Assembly (NCBI GenBank): GCA_018902385.1
Contig: JABSSW010000029.1
Span: 496,001 to 560,000 of the forward strand
From: Physcia stellaris
Taxonomy: Eukaryota > Ascomycota > Lecanoromycetes > Caliciales > Physciaceae
Direction: 5' to 3'
DNA length: 64,000 nt
Made by a program: the position numbers and the translations under genes. Under the pieces are notes generated by a model. It was not told the origin of the DNA. It did no database searches and saw only the letters and a list, made by a program, of their open reading frames with translations. Of this stretch, positions 1-12,388 are shown in pieces. Position 1 is the stretch's first letter. Each line of letters begins with the position of its first letter.

Positions 1-554
1 GAAATTCATGCAAAATTTTTGATTTGTACAAACATTCAAAATATGCAATTTCGTTTATCGTATATTTGATCGAAACATGTTTGACGAATCATTATTGAAC
101 GATGCATACAATATCATGTCAAAAAAAATGTTGAATATCGTGCGAAAAAATCATTTCATCAATTTCGTGATCGATAATTCGAACAATATTAATCAAAATC
201 GTATTATCAATTTGTTTTGCAATATCAACGACATTTTTTATTATTTTTGCAATGAAAATATATCAAACGTCAAACACGAAATCGATGTATTGATTTCATG
301 ATTAAATGAAAAAATGCGTTTTTATTCGAACGAAAATTTTTCGAAAATTAATTTTTATGTTATTGATATCGAGTCGAAAATGAAAAATATCAACGTTTTA
401 TTCAACGTTCAAAAAAATTCAAACATATTTTTTGAATGTTTTGCGATAATCACGAATTTCAATTTTTGATAAAAAACATATTCGAATTGTTTTGATTCAA
501 AAACGTGTTCAAAAAAATCGTCGAAATCGTCACATATTTTCACAAATCGAATAA
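1..554. other. AT-rich mutated repeat DNA, no identifiable gene
   Basis: I see no recognisable domain. In the first 300 bases every C is followed by A or G (26 CA and 15 CG by hand count, no CC or CT), and every G after the first base is preceded by T or C. This is the composition of the mutated repeats that follow. The short open frames here lack Pro, Gly and Trp and are not supported as genes. Confidence 0.7.
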
Positions 555-737
555 TGTAAAAATTCAAAACTAATAAAATTAATGTGAAAAATCGTTTGAT
601 TTTATATAATAAATTAATCGCAAAAAACGCATAATTGATTTTGACAAAATTCAAAATCAAAATTAAATTTTGAATTTTAAACGAATATATCGTTTCGATT
701 GTCGAAAAATTTTTTGTCAAACAATTTGATCATTACA
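555..737 (-). repeat. 3' LTR of the outer Ty3/gypsy element
   Basis: It aligns end to end with 14907-15091. It starts TGTAAAAATTC and ends CATTACA, giving the short inverted termini of an LTR. The two copies differ by 13 substitutions and a 2-nt indel. Eleven substitutions are transitions: seven CpT/ApG, two CpA/TpG and two CpG. Two are transversions. Confidence 0.85.
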
Positions 738-2163
738 TTTTTTTTTAAACAACAAACAGATAAACAATCATATTGCGCATTATCAAAAAAATTTTCGCAA
801 ATATCGTAAATTGATTTCAAATCGTGTACGAAATGAATATTTGAAACAAAAATGTTAAAATCATTTGAATGTCAACAAAACATATTTTTTTTTATTTTTC
901 GACAACAACAACATGATCGAAAAATTTTGAATCATTTGTAAAATAATTTCGTTTTCAATCAATTTGTATACGTAATTGATTGAATCAACGATAATTTATA
1001 ACATCGATCGCGTTCGAATTGTCAATCAAACGACGATAAATAAAAATTCAATTTTGTGATAATCGTGATTAATAATGAACAATTTCTAAATCGTTTGACG
1101 ACGCAATTTCGTGAAAAACATTCGAATTTACGTCGAACAACAATAAAAATAAACATCGAATATTTCGAAAATGAAAATAATTTTCAAATTACGCATTTTC
1201 AAAATTTGACAATTATTTTAATTCAAATAAAAATTTTTTCAAATTTTCAATATGTTTTCGTTGAACGCGTACGATAATCATTCATGTTAACAATTGATTT
1301 AATATAACGATCGAAAAATTGAATTTTTATGCAATCAATATTCGAACAATCGTTCGTTTATCGTTTGTATAATTTTTACAAACGTCAATTCAAAAACATG
1401 CGACAATTGCATTTACATGTATCGTGTTTTCGAATGTTTTTTTAACAAATACATTTTCGTTACAAATTTTGATTCGATAATTGAACAACACAATATTTCA
1501 ATTACGTTCGATAATCGAATTGATACGCGTGTTCACGACGATGCGATTAACAATTTATCGTCGTATTTTTTTGTGCGAATCAATCGACGAAAATTTGAAA
1601 TATTATCAATTTCAACGATTTTGTTATCGTTTTTATCGCAATTAATGTTTGCAATGATATCGATTGCGACGACGATTCAAACGCAATTCGATCAATTATC
1701 AAATGAAAATGAAAATATTTTCATAAACGATAAAAACGATTCGATGTTTTCGTCGTCAATTTCATCGTCGTTCGATATCGCGAATGAAAAATTCGAATCG
1801 ACGAACGAAAACGAAATATCAAAATCGAATCAATCAACACAATTAACGATTGTTGCACAATTATCGATTGTAACACAATTATCGATTGTTTAAAATTTCA
1901 AAACGATGTCGTTTTTTGATTTTTCGAAATCAAAATTATTTTTTTTGATTTTGATTGATTGCAACGACGATTTGAACAACGTCGTCAAAATAAAAAAAAT
2001 AATGCACGTTTCGAACGTGTTTATGTTTTCGTCGTCAAATTTAAAAAATCGATCGTTGCGTTACGACGTTAAAAAAAAACGTTCGATCGTTCGATGTCGT
2101 AATATCGATAACGTTGAAAATTAAAAATTTCGTAAAACATAATTTTCGAAATGAAAATTGAAA
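738..2163 (-). other. 3' internal part of the outer element, no domain recognised
   Basis: This stretch lies between the outer 3' LTR and the nested insertion and should correspond to sequence downstream of integrase. The frames at 1056-1277, 1417-1893 and 1906-2124 (plus) are antisense to the element and low in complexity; the second ends in short repeats rich in Thr-Gln-Leu-Ser. I do not support any as a gene. Confidence 0.5.
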
Positions 2164-2168
2164 AAAAC

Positions 2169-2322
2169 TGTTAAAACAAATAGATGTAAAAAACTTGAAT
2201 TCTAATTATGTTAGAAATTCGATTTAAATACATACGAGCTAAAATTAATTCGAAAAAATCGAAAAGCATTTAACAATGTTAAAACAAATGTTTTGATCAT
2301 TTGATCAATCAATAATTTAACA
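2169..2322 (-). repeat. 3' LTR of the nested Ty3/gypsy element
   Basis: It pairs with 9398-9550, starting TGTTAAAAC and ending TTTAACA. Aligned by eye, the pair differs by 13 substitutions, all transitions, plus one 1-nt gap. Twelve are CpT or ApG changes and one is CpA/TpG. It retains more CT and AG dinucleotides than the flanking internal DNA. Confidence 0.9.
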
Positions 2323-2420
2323 ATTTGTCGCAATAAAAAAAGAAAAACGCTGATTCAACGATCATTCATATTTTTATTTCAAATTTCATGTCATATATCA
2401 TATATTTATATCATTCATAA

Positions 2421-3443
2421 TTAGCTTTTTAATCGAGCGAAGCGACGAAACATCATCGCGTCGAATGAAATCGATGAAATCAACGAAATCGAAAAAAAAA
2501 TAGTCGAAAAAAAAATAATCGACGAGAAAACAATCGACGAAATGATTATTGAATTTTGAATTGCAAAAAACTTTCGAAATATGACGACAACGAATGATTT
2601 GAAAACATCGAATTTGAAATTTGCGAAAGATTTTCTTATAATGACAAAAAAGTCGAAAAGTTTTGAAATTGAAAATTTCGTGACGAAAAATTTCGTGTCA
2701 ACGAAAAATTTCGAATCAACGAATCGTATTAGTGATGTAACGTCGCGATAAATTTTTTCATATTTTTTAATCAAATTCATGACGTTATTTAATTTTGAAA
2801 AATTTTTTCATACGTCGTGTTTCGAATTTCATTCTTTTCATTTTATTAGATACTCGACTTTTCGACGAACGATTTGACGTTTGTTGAAAAATCGTTTTAT
2901 TTTTCATGATTTGATTTGTTTGATGTCGTTTTTTACGTAAACGAAATTCGATTCAATCGAACGAAAACGATTGAAAAATTTGTTTCGAATGACGAAATTG
3001 ATTTCAATTGAACGACGATGAAAATTGAATACACGCGTCAATTTTTCGAAATAGTCAATTTATATGCGAAACGATCAATCTTTTCAACAATTTGAAAAAA
3101 ATCAGCGAATTGTTGCGAAAATTTTTGTTTAAACGAACGATGAACGATATGTTGTAATCTTTATGTAAACGAAACAAAATTCAATCGTCAATTTTCATGA
3201 ATAAAAATTGATGTTTTTATCATAAATCGTTTTGTTGAACATTTGATTTAAAATTATGACGTCAACAATGTCGACACGAATAATGCGTCGAGCGACGCGA
3301 ACGTCAACGACATTAATTGATTGATCGATAATCGATTGAAATATTAAATTTGATTGAATCGAAATAAAATCATAAATCGTTTCGTTAAAAATGTAATTTG
3401 TATTAAAAACGCTGTTGTTAAAAGTTCGTTGAATTTTAAACAA
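2421..3443 (-). pseudogene. Probable integrase/C-terminal pol remnant of the nested element
   Basis: Two minus-strand fragments (2421-2780 and 3195-3443) lie where integrase is expected, between RNase H and the 3' LTR. I cannot see an intact zinc-binding or DDE motif, so the call rests mainly on position. The frames are broken and lack Pro and Gly. Confidence 0.4.
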
Positions 3444-4202
3444 TAAATTTGATCAATCAGTCGAATTATTCAGCAACGAAATGACGAAACGTAAAACAAT
3501 TTCAATTGTTTGATTGATTCGTTTCGACTGATCATCAATTTGTGAATGATAAATCGTGAAATAAAAAAACGTGCATTCAATTGACGAAATAATTCGATTC
3601 ATAAATCAAACATGAATTTTTTATCGCGATCGAATATTATGATTTTGAATACATTTCAATTAACAATATTCAAACGATTTAACAAAATCTTTTTCATTGC
3701 GCAATCGATCATGTGAATTTGCTCAAAACACACGTGACGCGTTTCGTGTGTTTGCATGTGACAAACATGACGATGTCGAAATCATCGCGAAATTTAAACA
3801 AATTCAAAATGAAATTTATGATTAAAATGTGAAAAATATCGACGACGTTAAAATCGATTGCATCGAATCATACGATTTATGACGACGCGTTTGATGTATT
3901 TGACAATTCGAACAATAACGCAAATAATCACGAAATTGTTTGAATAATCGACGTATAAAATAAAAAAATATCAATCGTTCGTAACATTTTTTGAAATCGA
4001 CATGATCATTGATTGCATCGTGAATCGTATCAAGAATTTCGTCGACGAGAAATTGAAATATGCAAAATTTACGAAATTCAAAAACGTGATTGTCAATAAT
4101 GTAATCATCAAAACGAAAAATAAATTCGTTTTTTCGATAAAAAGAAAAAAAAACGCTGTTTTCAATTTTGATTTGAATATTTAAAAAATTTGAAATTTTT
4201 TT

Positions 4203-5377
4203 TCATGCTGAATTTTTGCGATAATTTTTCAAAAATCGATTACGAAAAACTTCATTCATTTCAATTAAAATAATGATGAGTAAAACATTCAATTTTTTTT
4301 CGTCGTTGATTTGTTTATTTTCATCGATGTTCAAACTGATTAAACGCGAAAAAGCATCAAAAATGATATGCTGAACGTCAAATTTATGTCTCAATTTCAA
4401 ATTGAATCGCTGAATGTAATCTGAAACGCGTATTAGTCGAAAATTTAACTTATTTGTGAACGATGTGAATAACGAGATTTGTTTGACTATGTTTAACGTA
4501 AATTCATGATCGATATAAATAATAATAAAAATAGTTGATGATTCAATCAAATGTTTTATTTTTTTCAACATTCAGACGATTTCGACGATTTTCAATTTTG
4601 TCGATCAATATCGAGTTTCGACTGAAATTAACAATCGATTCAAAAAAAAAATAAATTTTAACGATTTTCGTGACGAATAATTTTTGTCATCTCAATTGAC
4701 GATGAATTTGACGTGATAAATTACGACGTCGAAATCGAATTTTTTGTTGACGTTTAAATCGACGAATAATTGACGTTTCGAATCGTGATGTATTAAATAC
4801 GATGATTGCGATAATAACGACTGCAAAATACGAAAAAATTCAGTTTTTAATGATGTAAAATTGTCGATTTTAATTCGATTTGCGAATGTTTTTCGAACAT
4901 TGTCAATTACAAAAAAAAATTTCAACAATTCGATTTTTTTAATTTGCAAAACTTTGAATACGTCAACATAATAAAAAACGTATTCGCGTAAATAGTCGAT
5001 TAGATTTAAATAAATTTTCAATAAACGAAACGTTTTGAAAAATTGTATTTTGATTATCGCTTTCAGTTTTTCGACATTGATGAATAAATCAAACGAATTC
5101 ATTTTTTGATTTAACAAAATCACAAATGAATAATCTAAAAAAACTTTGTTAAATTTGATGAATATGTTGTTGTGCTGAAACATGTCGAATATTGAACGTA
5201 AATGAACGACGTGCTTTTCAATTGTTTTCGAAAAATGACGATATCATTCACGTAAACTCGCGCGAAACGACGAAATCGTCTCAATAGTCGATTTATTTGA
5301 CGTTGTACGTATGTTGAAAAATTCTTGTATTTCATGATTGCAACATTGAAAAATTTTTGATTTCTATGTGTGATCAC
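4203..5377 (-). pseudogene. Reverse transcriptase and RNase H remnant (nested element)
   Basis: The minus-strand frame at 5135-5377 carries a reverse-transcriptase palm segment with VYVNDIVIF, the YxDD box with its first Asp read as Asn. The overlapping frame 4692-5183 continues into the thumb/connection (YLREYVFYYVDVFK) and an RNase H start (LFVDLNVNK). 4203-4571 carries the RNase H end (LRHKFDVQHIIFDAFSRL), typical of Ty3/gypsy pol just before integrase. The three frames are offset, so the protein is broken by stops or shifts. The order matches the LTR orientation. Confidence 0.85.
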
Positions 5378-5803
5378 GATGAATTTATGACGATCATTCG
5401 AATGTATTCGTTATTGATAAAAAAACGTTGACGCGTCGATCACGAATATGTACGAACAATTTCGTACGCTAAATATGATGTCGAATTGTAAAAATAGCGA
5501 ATAAACATTCGAAACGATTATAGCATTCAAATCGCGAATATTTATAATCATTGTGTTTTTGTTTTCGTCATTGACGTTTTTTTTTCATACACAAAAAATT
5601 GAATAATTGAACGACGTCGAAATATTTGTTCATGACATGCGTTTTTGCTCGTGAAATTCGTCAAAAATTTTATTCATTAATTCGCGATCGCGAACGTCTA
5701 AAAAATAAATTTTAATTTTATCAGACACGCGACTTTTTCAATTCGATTTTAAAAATATACGCATTCAATTTTTTTCGAATAATTCGACGAAATCAACATC
5801 AAT

Positions 5804-6391
5804 TCATAAAATCGAAAATTTTTTCATTATTGAGACGAAAATTTCGATGTCAACGAATTGATATATTGTGATTTCATTCGATAAAATCACGTTCGAAAAA
5901 ATGAAAAATACTGTTGCGAAAAATTTTTTCACATCAACAATGAAATCTAAATCGACGATTGATGACGAAATAATCGTAATCTGAAAATCAAACGCAAACG
6001 AAATCGTTGAATTAAACGTGAAATTGAAATCAAAAATTACATCGATTGTGATTGCAACGACGACGACGAATATCGACAATATTTTTTTAAATCACGAAAA
6101 TTTGTGTTCGCGAATCGACATGCGAACAATCAATTCGATGACGTTTTGTTCATCGACATAAAAAACGTTAAAATAATTCAACTCAACAAATTTTTTTAGT
6201 CGAAAATTACGCGATATCTTTATTGACACATTCGTGTTGTTTGTGATCAAAATAATCTTGATAAAAAAATCGACAAAATGAACGTACAAAATGAATTCAA
6301 TGTCGTCAAATTCGAAAAAAAAATTACGATTGACAGATAATTCGTCAGAAAAATCATGCACGATTATGACTAGCTGAATTCGCGACGACAA
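5804..6391 (-). other. Protease to reverse-transcriptase spacer, no domain recognised
   Basis: Two minus-strand frames (5804-6079 and 6092-6391) lie between the protease and reverse-transcriptase remnants. They are probably pol linker or the start of reverse transcriptase. I see no diagnostic motif. Confidence 0.4.
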
Positions 6392-6424
6392 AATGATAAT
6401 TTTTTTAACATGAATTGAACGTTA

Positions 6425-6823
6425 TTAAATATAAATAATTCGAAAACGAATTTTCATAAATATCGTGATGTCACAATTTCGAATTGTGATTTTTTGTTTG
6501 TCGACATTTGTAACGATGTTTTCGAAAACGATGATATCATTATCAATTAACATATTGATTTTCAAATTTTTAACGAAATGAATTTTTTTTTCAATAAGAA
6601 TTTTAATCGACGCGTCATTTTTAGTGTTTAACAAATACATAAATAAAATGACATAATTTGAATTTTCGTGCTGTGTCGTGCTCAAATTTCGTACGATAAT
6701 TGAAAAAATCATTTTTCGAACAACGACGTCAAACTTTTGTCGTCGAATAAAATTCTCATTCGTCAAAATAATATTTGCATCGATATTCATTGTCACATTT
6801 TTTTGTTCGTCGTTTTCAATCAA
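6425..6823 (-). pseudogene. Retroviral-type aspartic protease remnant (nested element)
   Basis: The frame contains MNIDANIILTNENFIRRQ, resembling the D-[ST]-G active-site region of LTR-element proteases, with the D in the middle of NIDAN kept and the Gly lost. A later segment (MLIDNDIIVFENIV) fits the second conserved protease strand. It lies upstream of reverse transcriptase on the same strand, as expected. Loss of Gly agrees with the GpG depletion of the whole region. Confidence 0.6.
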
Positions 6824-7044
6824 AAATATTTTTATTTTGAAATAATTTCAATCGCGAAAATCATAATCGCTATCAACGTTCTTGAAAACGTTCACATTGA
6901 ATCGAATAACGACTGATTTGAAATTGTTAAAATTAAATGTTTTCGTAACGTCGATGAAAAAAACTTTCGTGAAATAAACGATAAATTTGAAATTAAACTC
7001 GTTGTCATTCGATGCGAAATTTTTTTTAGTTTCGACAAATTTCG

Positions 7045-7443
7045 TCATATGAAAACAATCAGTACGCAAATAAACATGTAATCGATTATTGAAAAAAATT
7101 GTTGATCACATCGTCGACAAACATACGAAATTAACGAAAAAACGACGAAATGAACGATGAATTTCTCGTCGTTTTCAAAATGAAAATTTTGATTATTTGA
7201 ATTGTAATATTTTAAATTTTCAATGTAATAAACATCGTCGTCGATTTCAGAAATGTTTTTTTCACGTAACGTATTTTTCTTTTTTTTTTTTTCGTTCACA
7301 ACGTAAATTCGATTTTTAATTCGAAAATTGCGATCACGAAAGACATTATCAAATCGTTCAACGTTGATCGAAAATTTTTGATCTTTTCGTGAATCGAACG
7401 CGTTTTCGTCGATCAATAGCAATGATTGTTTTGCGAATGACAA
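7045..7443 (-). pseudogene. Gag/Gag-Pol segment with a degenerate zinc finger (nested element)
   Basis: The frame ends in VCRRCDQQF (about 7090-7119), a Cys-x2-Cys half-finger like those in the other gag-like frames at 48088-48150 and 17444-17514. The downstream His positions appear lost. It lies between the 5' LTR and the protease, so it is probably nucleic-acid-binding gag. Its N-terminal part is charged and low in complexity. Confidence 0.5.
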
Positions 7444-9382
7444 AACGTGAATTGATTGACGTTCGTCTGATAAAATATTCTGTCGATTATTTTGATAAAT
7501 TTGATTTGATTTAAAAAAATAATTGTTGAAACGATTCGATTGATAAATTGATTAATAATATTCGTCATTGTAATTTTCGACAGCACGATCGTTTTGACGA
7601 AAATTTTTCTTATTGAATCGTTGATTTATTTTAAAATAAATAAAAAAGTTTTTTTCGATCATTTTATATCAAATATTAATCTTGTTATTTAAATCAGAAA
7701 AAAACTTTCAAATAATAATTTTTGACGTAAATTTCGAAATGTCGCGTCGAAATTCTCAATCAAAATTATTTCAAGTCATAATTATCTGATTAAAAATAAA
7801 AATCATTTCGATTGCTTTAGCATGTCGAAATATATTTTGTGCAAACAAACGAGAATTTTTACGATTTTTAACGTCGACGAAAATGTAACGTTTTCGATGC
7901 AATCGTTTCAAAACAACGTGAACACGCTTTTTGAATTTGACGATTAAAACGTCGTATCAATTCGCAAACGAAACGATTCGAAACAAATTTTTCTCGAATT
8001 CGAAAAGTTTCAATTTTATGATGTGTCAAATCAAAACAACGTTTTGTAAACATTGCGATAAAATCGTACGTAATTTATCGTCGTCACGAAAAAAAATCAA
8101 ATTTTTTAATCGATTGATGAAGACATAAACATCGACATAACAAACATGTTTTTTTACAATAACGATAAAAACGTCATCAGATTTGTTTTTTTTTGCATTC
8201 GATTTGAAAAAATCAACATTTTTCGTTTTTCAATCATTGTTGTTATTGTTGTTGTCATTCATAAATGTTGATTCAAAATCAATCGAAAAATCAAAAATCG
8301 AGTCATTTTCGTCGTCATTTTGATTTTCTTGACGTTGAACAAAAATCTCAATCATTATGTGAACTAGTTCACGACGTTGAGCATCGATGAAATCAATGAC
8401 AAATGAATGCGAATCAGTGAGTGATTTATTCATGTTGCGAAAAATTTTTTCAATGATTGATGTGATTTTGATGTTGACGAGATTTGATTCGAATGTTTTT
8501 GCAAAATTGTTGTCGTTTCGATCAAATGTTTCGATAAAATTGTTTGATCGAATAATTTCAAAAATGAACAAATTTCGATTTTTTCGATTTTGATTAATAA
8601 TAAACGAAAAATTAAAAATTAAAATTCGACGTGTTTTTACAAACGATTGAAAAAATGATGAAATTAAATCGTCACGAAAACGTGAAATTCACGAAATTCT
8701 TGTAATTGATCGAATATCGTTCGACGAATTGTTCGAAATTGAATTGATCGATCGTGAATTTAAAAATTTTTGAAAAATTGAAAACAATCGATAAACAATA
8801 GTGTGTTCACGAAATTTTTGAATTGCTTTTCGAAAAAAATTGATATTCGTGTTTCATTCGATTGAAAAATCGATTGAATTCGAAAAAATTGATTTGACAA
8901 TCGTATTTCGAAAATTAAATGAAAAATGACTAAATGTTCGACTCGAAACAACGATGACGATTACGATTTGCTTTGTCTTTTCGTTAAGCTCGTCGATTTC
9001 ACGATGTTTGATTTGTAAAAATCGATGTAATTCGAAAATCTTGAAAAAAACGATTGAAAAAAAAACGTATCGATAAAAATCAAAATGTGAAAATTTTTTT
9101 ATCACGTTGAAAAACAAACAGAAAATGAAATTAAACGAATCAAAATTAAAATTTTTCGCAAAAAAATTACTAAATATTCGTACAAAATAGAATGAATGTA
9201 ACAATTGACAACGATAACGAAAAATTTTTTACAATTGATTAATCGAGCTGATAGAAACAAAAAAAACAATAAAAAAAACTTTTGCAAATTTAATCAACAC
9301 AAATTGATTAATCAAACAGAAATTAATTTGATAATATTTGCATTGCAATCGATAATGCAAATGCAAATGATTGATGATAACG
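7444..9382 (-). other. Upstream internal region of the nested element (gag N-terminal part)
   Basis: Minus-strand frames such as 8230-8571 (Asn- and Asp-rich end) and 8854-9204 occupy the expected gag position, but I recognise no domain. The plus frame at 9205-9456 runs across the 5' LTR and is antisense to the element. Confidence 0.45.
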
Positions 9383-9394
9383 ATGATGTTATCA
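9383..9394 (-). other. Candidate primer-binding site, nested element
   Basis: The plus-strand 12-mer ATGATGTTATCA reads TGATAACATCAT on the element strand, 3 nt after the 5' LTR. The same 12-mer occurs 1 nt from the outer element's 5' LTR (14894-14905). A one-base variant sits 2 nt from the LTR at 50671. Fixed position beside three different LTRs argues for a tRNA primer site. The primer tRNA is not identified. Confidence 0.6.
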
Positions 9395-9397
9395 AAT

Positions 9398-9550
9398 TGC
9401 TAAAACAAATAAATGTAAAAAATTTGAATTTTAATTATGCTAAAAATTCGATTTAAATACATACGAATTAAAATTAATTCGAAAAATCGAAAAACATTTA
9501 ACAATGTTAAAACAAATGTTTTGATCATCTGATCAGTCAATGATCTAACA
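9398..9550 (-). repeat. 5' LTR of the nested Ty3/gypsy element
   Basis: It is the partner of 2169-2322, starting TGCTAAAAC and ending TCTAACA. It is followed at once by AAAAC, the target duplication. Confidence 0.9.
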
Positions 9551-9555
9551 AAAAC

Positions 9556-11750
9556 GATAAATTTTTTTTTGTTGAAAATTAAAAATTCGACGTTAAACGT
9601 TATTTATTTTTATGAATCATGTTACGAAAAATCAATATTATGAAAAACGATTTTATCGTGTTTGCGTTACATACGACGATACGAAAAAATCAATCGATTA
9701 TTTCTTGATTGTATTGATTCAAAATTTATTCGTATTTCAAATCAAATTTCACAAAACGAAACAAAAATGCGAAAGTTAAATAATAAATACGATTTTTTTT
9801 TATTTTTCGAAAATTTCAAAAAAAAAAAAAACGACAATAACAACAACAATAAAATAGAAAAAAACAACAAAAAATTCGATTTTTCGTTTGAATCATTTTG
9901 TATAAATCGTACAAAATTCGATAAATATTTTTTTAAATGATTTATATTATATTATCGTTTTCAAAAAGTTCGTTATTCGAAAATGACATATAATTTTCAT
10001 TCGAATTTTTTTTTCAGCATTTCGAATTTTGCGCGATTTGTCACGTTTTTTCGATATTACAATTTTTTCGCAACGACGTTAATGATTTCAAATTGTTTTT
10101 TGTTTTAAACGAACGTTCGCGATTTTTAAACATACGTCAATTTTTGTTTATTTTTTCATTCACATTGATCAATTTCATTCGATCATCATTGATAAAATAT
10201 TTATTTAACAACTTTTCAAACGATTTGAATACATAATTATTCAAAATTTCATTGCGTACGATTTCGTAAAAATTATATTAATCGATTTCGAATTTTTTTG
10301 ATTTTTTGATTCGTATCAATATTTTGTCGTTTTCGTGAAAATTTTTTTTTTTTTTTTTCATTTTCGCATTTCAAATTGTTTTGTATTTTTTTTAACACGT
10401 TGTATGATTTTTTTGAATGTTTTTGCGCGTTTACGATTCAAAAATGAAATCGAATTTATTTTTTCGTCATATAAATCAAAAATTGATTCATCGATATCGT
10501 CAAACAAAATCGAATTAATTTCATAAAAAAAATAAAAAAATGAAAAATTAATCGTCGTATGCGTTCGAATTCGCGTAACGAACAAAATTTGATTCAAATA
10601 AATATTTCAATTTTTGATAAAATTTTTAATGCAATATTTGATCAACATATGATTCAAAACGTCATTGAAACGTTTTATTGTTTCGTTCGTTTTTGAATGA
10701 TAAAAAATAATATTTTTATGTTTGATTTCAAACAACGCAAATGTTTTAATTATAACAAATGTTCACAAATTGACATTTTTATCAATAATAATTTTTTTGA
10801 AAATTTCGTAATTACGATAAATATCGTTGATCACGAAATTCGCAAAAATTTCGAAAATTGTTTCAAAAATAACGCGTGCGACAAATCATTTGATCGTATA
10901 ATCGATAACAATCACGATTCATTTGTTTTTATTGATTGTAATAAATAATAATTCGATCAAATCGAAATTTCAACGTTTAAATGATTGATTTTTATCAAAT
11001 CACGTTTCAAAAAAATGCATTACATTTTTTTTGACGTTTTTGAATTTGACGATTAATTAACATTTTGAACACGTTCGCACAAAATGTTTGATATTTTTGC
11101 GCATGTCGAATTATTATTGTTTGATTTTAATAATGTCAAACAAAATCGTATTCGAACAATGATTATAAATTTTGTGAACATGATTCAAATAATTCGCGCG
11201 AATTCAAAACTCGATGTAAAAAATTCAATTGTCAACAAAAAAATTTCGATAATACGAAACATTATCGTCGTTCAATTTGAATTGATTTTTATATTTTTTC
11301 AATTTCGCATTTCATTTTATTTTATTTGACAAAATTTTATCGCGCGCATAAATTATTATCGTTTCGTCGAAAATAATAATACGCAAATTTATTTGCAAAA
11401 ATCGCAAACGATAATCGTTTTTTCGATTTAAAATATCGAACACAATCATTTCAAATTTCGATTTATATTTGATATTCAAACGATATTTTTCGAATTCAAC
11501 GAATCAATGAATCAAACGATTCGATGATTTTATCGTATTTTTAAATGTTGCAATTCGACGTGATTCGTACGTATCAAAATTGTCGTTTCATTTTTCACGT
11601 AACATTTTCATTTTCGCAAATTTTTCTTGATAATTCAAAATTTACGTTCGTGAATCGCATAATTACGTTTGACGAAAAAAAAAATGTTTTGTTTTCGAAA
11701 ACAATAAAATGTTTTTTGTCATCGAAATTTATTTGATAAAACATCGTTTT
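9556..11750 (-). pseudogene. Outer element: integrase region remnant
   Basis: This segment lies between RNase H and the nested insertion on the outer element's coding strand. The frame at 10358-10597 (minus) resembles the conserved end of the integrase core (region around RTHTTINFSFFYFFYEIN), where Ty3 integrases have a short Ser/Thr-rich block before a Tyr-Gly motif. Other frames are antisense or low in complexity; the one at 9662-9940 is Asn- and Lys-rich. The call leans on position. Confidence 0.45.
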
Positions 11751-12388
11751 TTATTCGAAATTCGAAATATCGATTTCAATAATAAACGACAAAAACGTAT
11801 CAAATTGCGTCAATACACGATTATTACACATGACGTTTTTGATGATCGTAAAAACGTTTTTGATCGAAAATGTTATAAACATCGATTTGTATTTGCGATT
11901 TTCAATTTTTTGAATAAATTCATAAAATGATTCAATGATAATGACGAAATTTTTTATGAATTTTCGATAATAAACACAAAAATTCAAAAAAAAACGAACA
12001 TCGTGTATCGTTTGAAACGACGATCAATTTTGTATAATTTTTAATTTAATTTCGTTCATACGCATTTCATCATTGTCAACGATATGTTCACAAAATTCAA
12101 TTTGTTATTGAAAAAAAAAACATTTCGACGATTTCGCATAATAATCATGTTTATGAAAAATTTCAATCACGAATTTCACATGTTCGAAATGTTTTTCGTC
12201 GTTTTGAAATAAATCAATATGTTGTTCAAATAAACGATCACAAATTTGTTCAAATACGATTTCAACATATCATTCATGATTGTTTGAAAAATCGCAAAAA
12301 CATTAATCAATTCGAAAAACATGACGCAAAATTCATATTTGTTTCGTTTGATATTGAATGTTGTTTTGTGACGATTTTTTTCGATCAC
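11751..12388 (-). pseudogene. Outer element: reverse transcriptase and RNase H remnant
   Basis: The frame at 12176-12388 is a reverse-transcriptase palm segment: KTTFNIKRNKYEFCVMFFEL, then FQTIMNDMLKSYLNKFVIVY, then LNNILIY. Both Asp of the YxDD box (codons at 12221-12226) read as Asn, so it is catalytically dead. The next frame, 11751-11987, matches the reverse-transcriptase to RNase H connection (NFCVYYRKFIKNF) and the start of RNase H (FIIEIDISNFE). It is Ty3/gypsy type, of a lineage distinct from the nested copy. Confidence 0.85.

Larger units (their letters stand above)
2169..9550 (-). mobile_element. Nested Ty3/gypsy LTR retrotransposon with perfect 5-bp target duplication
   Basis: This 7.38-kb element has LTRs of 154 and 153 bp (2169-2322 and 9398-9550), each ending TAACA. 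The right copy starts TGCTA, a TGTTA variant. Its flanks are identical: AAAAC at 2164-2168 and at 9551-9555. Reading the minus strand from the right gives a finger-bearing gag region, aspartic protease, reverse transcriptase (YVND), RNase H/connection and a probable integrase region. It sits inside the outer element, so it is the younger insertion. Every open frame is short and lacks Pro, Gly and Trp. Confidence 0.9.

Noticed and set aside
1417-1893. 158-codon plus-strand frame with a Ser/Asn-rich end
   Set aside because: It is antisense to the surrounding element, lacks Pro, Gly and Trp, has no domain, and open frames of this size arise easily once CAG, TGG and similar codons are altered by the local mutation bias.
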